Source of the DNA: Fidelibacterota bacterium
Lineage (GTDB): Bacteria; Marinisomatota; Marinisomatia; Marinisomatales; Marinisomataceae
Direction: 5' to 3'
Length of the DNA stretch: 12,062 nucleotides
Assembly (NCBI GenBank): GCA_012963075.1
Contig: DTWI01000236.1
Span: 1-12,062, forward strand
In this document: positions 8,188-12,062 of the stretch, piece after piece
How positions within the stretch are numbered: position 1 is the stretch's first letter
Layout: every line of letters starts with the position of its first letter
The notes under the pieces: model-generated
Database searches by the model: none
The model's input: the letters and a program-made list of their open reading frames with translations, nothing else
What the model was told of the DNA's origin: nothing
Translations under genes and position numbers: made by a program

Positions 8188-8701
8188 AGAATTTATTTTA
8201 CATTCAGACGTAGAAGTTTTTAGCATCCCTGATGGTGAAAAGATTCTTCTAAAAAAAGGCATACCTGGTATTATTACACAATCTTTAGGTAATAATTTTA
8301 CTATTGTTGTAGAGGGAAATATGTATCAGGTAAAAGGATCCGATGCTGAAGCAATAGGCGAAGAAAAAAAATCAATTGTCAGTAATAATTTTGCAAACAA
8401 AGAAGAGGTTTGGAATATCCTTCAAACATGTTATGATCCAGAAATACCAGTCAATATTGTTGATCTTGGCTTAGTGTATGATTGTACAATTTCAGAAGAA
8501 AAAGATGGAGTAAGTGTATCGATTCAAATGACATTAACTGCACCTGGATGTGGAATGGGTCCTGTTATTGCTGATGAAGTAAAAGAAAAAATTCTATCAT
8601 TACACGGAACAAAAAGTGTTGAAGTTGAATTGGTTTGGGAACCTCAATGGAATCAAGATATGATGTCTGATGCTGCAAAACTTCAATTAGGATTATATTA
8701 A
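8180..8701 (+). CDS. sufT: Fe-S assembly protein SufT (long form, MIP18/DUF59 family)
   Basis: SufT is an auxiliary maturation factor thought to help deliver Fe-S clusters to client proteins; its mechanism is not well established. The 173 residues fall into two parts. The N-terminal portion of about 65 residues resembles the N-terminal extension of long SufT proteins. The C-terminal MIP18/DUF59 domain carries CYDPEIPVNIVDLGLVYD (84-101, with DPEIP at 86-90) and TLTAPGCGMGP with the conserved reactive Cys124. It ends in VWEPQWNQDMMSDAAK, as usual for the family (an EPPW-like motif followed by MS..A). The start overlaps sufE by 8 bp, with AAAAGAG seven bases upstream of the ATG. The stop abuts sufS. 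Its place inside the operon between sufE and sufS supports a role in cluster biogenesis. The family call is firm and the exact function less so. Confidence 0.92.
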   Translation: MNKEFILHSDVEVFSIPDGEKILLKKGIPGIITQSLGNNFTIVVEGNMYQVKGSDAEAIGEEKKSIVSNNFANKEEVWNILQTCYDPEIPVNIVDLGLVYDCTISEEKDGVSVSIQMTLTAPGCGMGPVIADEVKEKILSLHGTKSVEVELVWEPQWNQDMMSDAAKLQLGLY

Positions 8702-9916
8702 ATGGATGTACATAGTATTCGAAAAGAATTTCCAATTCTTAAACAAAAAAATCGTGGTAAAAACTTAATCTATTTTGACACTGCTGCTACAAGTTTAAAA
8801 CCTATAAGCGTTATTGAAGCTGAAAGCAAATTTTATAAAGAGTATGGTGGTAGTGTACATAGAAGTGTTTATGAATTAGGTGAAAAAGCAACCAATGCGT
8901 ATGAAGAATCAAGAAAAAAAATTGCTAACTTCATTGGAGCAAGTGATCCATCATCAATCGTCTTTACCAAAGGTGCCACAGAATCAATTAATCTTGTCGC
9001 TGATGCATGGGGTTTTCAAAATCTGAATAAAAATGATACAATTTTAATCACAAATATGGAACATCACTCCAATATTGTTCCCTGGCAAATTATTGGTGAG
9101 AAAACTGGAGCAACAGTCAAATATATTGAATCAACTGAGAATGGTACTATTAATATTGAAAAATTAGAAAATAATTTGAATAATAACGTAAAAATATTGG
9201 CTATGACACATGCGTCAAACGTTTTTGGAACAATTAATCCTGTAAAAGAAATAATTGAAAAAGCACATCAATATGGAACATTAGTATTATTAGATGGATG
9301 CCAAAGTATCCCACATATCAAAATTAACGTAGAAGAATTAGATTGTGACTTTTTTGCATTTTCAGGACATAAAATGTTAGGACCAACGGGCATAGGAATT
9401 TTATATGGAAAAAAAGATATTCTAGAAAATATGGCTCCGTATCAAACGGGTGGTGGAATGATTGAAGATGTAACGATGGAAAAATCTACATGGACTAGTA
9501 TACCTCATAAATTTGAAGCTGGTTCACCAACTTCTGCACAGGCAATCTCGTTGGGTTATGCAATTGATTATTTAAATCAAATTGGTGATGATTATATAGA
9601 AACCCAAAAAAAACTTATGTTATATGCATTAGAAAAATTAAATGCTATAAATGGAATAACAATTTATGGAAATGCATCCGAAAGGATTCCAATTATTAGT
9701 TTTAATGTTGATAATATTCATTCACTCGATATTACACAATTTCTTGATTTTGAGGGAATCACTCTAAGATCTGGTCACCATTGTTGCAAACCTTTAATGA
9801 ATTCATTGGGTATTTCATCTTGTGCAAGAGTTAGTCTTTATATTTATAATACTGTTGAAGAGATTGATATTTTTATTGAAAAATTGAATAAATCAATTAA
9901 AACTATCCTGAACTAG
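8702..9916 (+). CDS. sufS: Cysteine desulfurase SufS
   Basis: SufS is the PLP-dependent type II cysteine desulfurase of the SUF system. It converts L-cysteine to L-alanine and leaves a persulfide on its active cysteine for transfer to SufE. The 404 residues match the family. The N-terminus YFDTAATSLKP is typical. His121 in NMEHHSN, Asp198 and Gln201 in LLDGCQSIPH, and the PLP lysine Lys224 in FSGHKMLGPTGIG are in place. The catalytic Cys361 lies in TLRSGHHCCKPLM, matching E. coli Cys364. The residue after it is also Cys (362), which is less usual. The downstream SCARVSLYIYNT is conserved. The ATG directly follows the sufT stop, with AGGA nine bases upstream. Its 3' end overlaps the convergent isomerase-like gene by 14 bp, leaving no room for an intergenic terminator. 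Confidence 0.97.
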   Translation: MDVHSIRKEFPILKQKNRGKNLIYFDTAATSLKPISVIEAESKFYKEYGGSVHRSVYELGEKATNAYEESRKKIANFIGASDPSSIVFTKGATESINLVADAWGFQNLNKNDTILITNMEHHSNIVPWQIIGEKTGATVKYIESTENGTINIEKLENNLNNNVKILAMTHASNVFGTINPVKEIIEKAHQYGTLVLLDGCQSIPHIKINVEELDCDFFAFSGHKMLGPTGIGILYGKKDILENMAPYQTGGGMIEDVTMEKSTWTSIPHKFEAGSPTSAQAISLGYAIDYLNQIGDDYIETQKKLMLYALEKLNAINGITIYGNASERIPIISFNVDNIHSLDITQFLDFEGITLRSGHHCCKPLMNSLGISSCARVSLYIYNTVEEIDIFIEKLNKSIKTILN

Positions 9917-10844
9917 GAATACCAAGGTGTCGTACGTCTTCCATAGATCTTATCTTTTTCAATAACTCAAGTGTAAGTTGTATGCCTTCCATTTCGCTGT
10001 GGAGATTACCTTCATATTCGATTCCCACATACCCATGATAACCTGAGTTTAGAACAATCTCCATCATTTTATAATAATTAGTCCCTGTTTCATTGCCATG
10101 CTTATCAAATTCATGGCTTTTAGCACTGACGGCTTTTGCATATGGCATGAGTTCTTTCATCCCCTTATATCGGTCATACCATTTGTTTCCTTCAAGTCGA
10201 AAATTTCCAAAGTCTGGCAGGGTACCCACACGAGGGTGGTCTACTTTTTCCATAACAGTTGATAACCATTTGCCATTGGATGAAAGCCCACCATGATTTT
10301 CAACAATTGTGTTGATACCCAATGTATCTCCAAATTCTGTAAGGCGGCGTAAGCCATCGGTAGCTAATTCAATTTGCTCATCATATGTACCAAAGCTTCG
10401 AGCATTCACACGAATGGAATGGCATCCCAAATATTGAGCGGCTTCTGCCCATTTATAATGATTTTCAACCGCTTGTGTTCTTTTATTCGAATCTGGATCA
10501 CCAAGATTTCCTTCCCTATCACACATAATTAGAAGACTTTTTATCCCTAGATCATCTGCTCTTGTTTTCATTTCTTTGAGATAAGTGAGATTTTTTGCTT
10601 TATCGAAGAAAAAAGAATTCACGTATTCAACTGCTGAAATTCCGAATTTATTTTTTGCAACGGAACAAAAATCAAGGTGATCTATATCTCTACTTTGTAA
10701 AGAACGATGTAAAGACCATTCGGCAAGTGATATTGTAAATGTCTTAGTTGTGCTAGAACCCAAAATAATAGAGCTGCCTAATCCAGTAAGTGTAATTCCT
10801 CCAGTAATTGCAACAGATTGTTTAATAAAATCGCGACGTTTCAA
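9903..10844 (-). CDS. Tat-signal xylose-isomerase-like TIM-barrel protein (sugar phosphate isomerase/epimerase family)
   Basis: The 313-residue protein has a twin-arginine signal (MKRRDFIKQS, then a hydrophobic stretch to about residue 29), followed by an AP-endonuclease-2/xylose-isomerase-like TIM barrel. Barrel landmarks are ISLAEWSLHRSL (38-49), SIRVNARSFG, TIVENHGGLS with Glu182, LPDFGNFRL with Asp211, VSAKSHEFD with His244, and GYVGIEYEG with Glu276. These four are the likely divalent-metal ligands. The start is TTG, one base after the DUF1080 stop, with AGG seven bases upstream. A downstream start would lose the RR motif, so TTG is favoured. The signal predicts export to the periplasm. 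The family includes isomerases, epimerases and eliminases of sugars and keto-sugars, and the substrate cannot be read from sequence. The DUF1080 and Gfo/Idh/MocA neighbours suggest a keto-sugar or glycoside substrate. Its G+C is clearly higher than that of the suf genes. Confidence 0.88.
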   Translation of the reverse strand: MKRRDFIKQSVAITGGITLTGLGSSIILGSSTTKTFTISLAEWSLHRSLQSRDIDHLDFCSVAKNKFGISAVEYVNSFFFDKAKNLTYLKEMKTRADDLGIKSLLIMCDREGNLGDPDSNKRTQAVENHYKWAEAAQYLGCHSIRVNARSFGTYDEQIELATDGLRRLTEFGDTLGINTIVENHGGLSSNGKWLSTVMEKVDHPRVGTLPDFGNFRLEGNKWYDRYKGMKELMPYAKAVSAKSHEFDKHGNETGTNYYKMMEIVLNSGYHGYVGIEYEGNLHSEMEGIQLTLELLKKIRSMEDVRHLGIPSSG

Positions 10845-10845
10845 T

Positions 10846-11499
10846 TTATAGCCTGCGAATGCGAATATTTTTATACCATATCAATCCATGATCTCCTTGG
10901 AGGCCAATATGGCCTTCAGATGCTTTCGCAAATAAAGGCATTTTATTAAATTTGCTTTTGGCCACCAGGTCCCACATCATATCGCTACCATAAACATATT
11001 CGACAATCTTTGTTCCATTTAGCCAATGTTCTACATGGTTATTTTTTACTTTGATTCGCACCTGATTAAATTCACCAACTGGCTTGACAACATTGGCAGA
11101 TGGAGCAATCATGGCATAAAGTGCACCAGCAGAAGTAAGTGTATTTTTTCCATCTATATGTTTTTCATCATCCACCACCTGCATTTCTAGTGCTGACTGC
11201 CAAATGTAATCTCCTTCTTCAGTTGCAAAATAAAAGATACCGCTGTTCCCTCCTTTGGGTACCTTCCATTCTAATTCTAATTCAAAATTTTTATAAACTT
11301 CCTCACTGATTAGATCCACACCATGACCTGGTACAGTTTTTAATGTACCATCAACAATTTCCCATGAGTTGGGGAATCCTGATTGTTTATATCCTCGGAG
11401 GCCTTTAACAGTTTTTCCATCAAAAAGAACAGTCCATTCTGAATTGGATAAAAAACCGACCATAATGAATGCTGTTAAAAGTATACCAATATTTTTCAC
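10846..11499 (-). CDS. DUF1080 (3-keto-disaccharide hydrolase family) secreted protein
   Basis: The 217-residue protein has an N-terminal Sec signal peptide (MKNIGILLTAFIMVGFLSN; no lipobox cysteine) and a single DUF1080 concanavalin-like beta-sandwich. Family landmarks are WTVLFDGKTVKGLRGY (22-37), WEIVDGTLK, FELELEWKVPKGGNSGIFY (72-90), SALEMQVVDD (102-111) with conserved Glu105, AGALYAM, and the end block GHIGLQGDHG followed by WYKNIRIR. Characterised members hydrolyse 3-keto-glycosides made by Gfo/Idh/MocA dehydrogenases. Here an oxidoreductase of that family lies three bases upstream and the xylose-isomerase-like gene one base downstream. The start is GTG, with AAAGG seven bases before it. 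A periplasmic location follows from the signal peptide. The exact substrate is unknown, and some DUF1080 proteins have no tested activity. Confidence 0.9.
   Translation of the reverse strand: MKNIGILLTAFIMVGFLSNSEWTVLFDGKTVKGLRGYKQSGFPNSWEIVDGTLKTVPGHGVDLISEEVYKNFELELEWKVPKGGNSGIFYFATEEGDYIWQSALEMQVVDDEKHIDGKNTLTSAGALYAMIAPSANVVKPVGEFNQVRIKVKNNHVEHWLNGTKIVEYVYGSDMMWDLVAKSKFNKMPLFAKASEGHIGLQGDHGLIWYKNIRIRRL
10852..10854 (-). promoter_or_regulatory. Ribosome binding site for the TTG start of the isomerase-like gene
   Basis: AGG on the minus strand lies seven bases before the TTG at 10844, inside the final codons of the DUF1080 gene. It supports the start that keeps the twin-arginine motif. Confidence 0.45.
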
Positions 11500-11502
11500 A
11501 GA

Positions 11503-12062
11503 TTAACCTTTCGGATTCCATTCACCTCGTGCTACAGCAGGTGTGAATGTGTCAATATCTGCATTGGGGAGTTGTATCGTTTTTTTTTGTTCTGCGCTCA
11601 TATAGGCAGCCATAAGAAGTCGAGTAACTTCTAAACCATCGTCAAAATTCTCTTCGGGACGCTTACCATTCATAAAAGATTGTACCATATGCCTATTTTC
11701 AGCTGTATAGCCATAGGCTTCTGCTTCGTTACTAATCACGGGCATCCCACCGGATTCTGCATTCTGTTTTTCAACAAGATCTTCACCTTCTGAACCAGTC
11801 ACTTTTCGACTAAAAAATACTTTTAAATCTGGATCCAATGTATTGACAAACATAGAATATTCTGGCCCAAACAATTCCATGCTAAGACGTAATCCTTCAC
11901 CTACAAAACACCAGGATGTAGTAGTCTCAACGATTAATTTATTATTATCTTCATCTAGATATTCAATTAAGGATCGGGCAAAATCTTCCGATGGACGCTT
12001 TGAATAATCTGTTTTTCCATTACTATTATCAGATAAGATTTTCACATATTCGGGACGCTGCC
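11503..12062 (-). CDS. Gfo/Idh/MocA family oxidoreductase, C-terminal part (5' end outside window)
   Basis: About 185 residues of an open frame run in from the right edge without a start. A GTG at 12045 is in frame, but the reading frame continues upstream of it, so it is unlikely to be the true start. The fragment matches the C-terminal alpha/beta domain of Gfo/Idh/MocA NAD(P)-dependent sugar dehydrogenases. The late segment RHMVQSFMNGKRPEE-FDDGLEVTRLLMAAYMSAEQKKTIQLP (hyphen marks Asn) is the typical terminal helix region where the substrate pocket closes. The N-terminal Rossmann fold, catalytic Lys-Pro motif and any signal peptide lie outside the window, so cofactor and location cannot be judged. 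The stop is three bases before the DUF1080 GTG, and AAAGG of the next gene overlaps its last codons. It is probably the dehydrogenase that makes the keto-sugar handled by the two downstream genes. Confidence 0.88.
   Translation of the reverse strand, partial: QRPEYVKILSDNSNGKTDYSKRPSEDFARSLIEYLDEDNNKLIVETTTSWCFVGEGLRLSMELFGPEYSMFVNTLDPDLKVFFSRKVTGSEGEDLVEKQNAESGGMPVISNEAEAYGYTAENRHMVQSFMNGKRPEENFDDGLEVTRLLMAAYMSAEQKKTIQLPNADIDTFTPAVARGEWNPKG
11507..11511 (-). promoter_or_regulatory. Ribosome binding site for the GTG start of the DUF1080 gene
   Basis: AAAGG on the minus strand lies seven bases before the GTG at 11499 and supports that start, which gives a complete signal peptide. Confidence 0.6.

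Noticed and set aside
9906..9918. Hairpin TCCT-GAACT-AGGA at the sufS 3' end as a terminator
   Set aside because: The stem is only 4 bp, there is no T-run on either strand, and it lies in coding sequence of both genes.
10093..10296. 67-residue plus-strand frame
   Set aside because: Antisense to the TIM-barrel gene in its best conserved part.
12045..12045. GTG at 12045 as start of the oxidoreductase gene
   Set aside because: The frame stays open to the window edge, and the resulting 180-residue protein would lack the NAD-binding domain. The gene is simply cut by the window.

Overview
The window is low-GC DNA, densely packed with genes, from a bacterium. Three gene blocks fill it, with almost no non-coding DNA. 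A two-subunit 2-oxoacid:ferredoxin oxidoreductase, a class II fumarase, a complete SUF iron-sulfur operon and a DUF1080 / Gfo-Idh-MocA / Tat-signal xylose-isomerase-like cluster together suit a marine, Gram-negative member of the Bacteroidota/FCB assemblage such as Candidatus Marinimicrobia (SAR406). That placement is an impression from gene content, AT-richness and protein style; no marker gene fixes it.

Block 1 (minus strand, 1-4235): korA, korB and fumC are read leftward and overlap one another (8 bp, then 4 bp). The fused gamma-alpha KorA and the TPP/[4Fe-4S] KorB convert 2-oxoglutarate to succinyl-CoA with ferredoxin. FumC interconverts fumarate and malate. Together they form a piece of the TCA cycle (oxidative or reductive). 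FumC leaves the window within its last few residues.

Block 2 (plus strand, 4378-9916): sufB-sufC-sufD-sufE-sufT-sufS is one tight operon with gaps of 0, 20, -8, -8 and 0 bp. SufS and SufE mobilise cysteine sulfur, the SufBCD scaffold and ATPase assembles clusters, and SufT helps deliver them. All expected catalytic residues are visible. It is divergent from korA across about 140 bp, which holds two pairs of short inverted repeats and a candidate korA promoter. Placing cluster assembly beside an Fe-S enzyme suggests linked expression, which is an inference.

Block 3 (minus strand, 9903-12062): a leftward cluster of a Gfo/Idh/MocA oxidoreductase (5' end outside the window), a DUF1080 (3-keto-disaccharide hydrolase family) protein with a signal peptide, and a Tat-signal xylose-isomerase-like TIM barrel. 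This looks like an exported or partly exported oxidative route for sugars or glycosides. Its last gene converges on sufS with a 14-bp overlap of 3' ends, and base composition rises sharply at that junction. Two starts here are non-ATG (GTG, TTG), each with a clear Shine-Dalgarno sequence.

No RNA gene, CRISPR array, insertion sequence, phage gene or convincing terminator was seen. I found no evidence for an entirely new system. The points most worth a second look are the divergent control region, the periplasmic keto-sugar cluster and the compositional step at its border.
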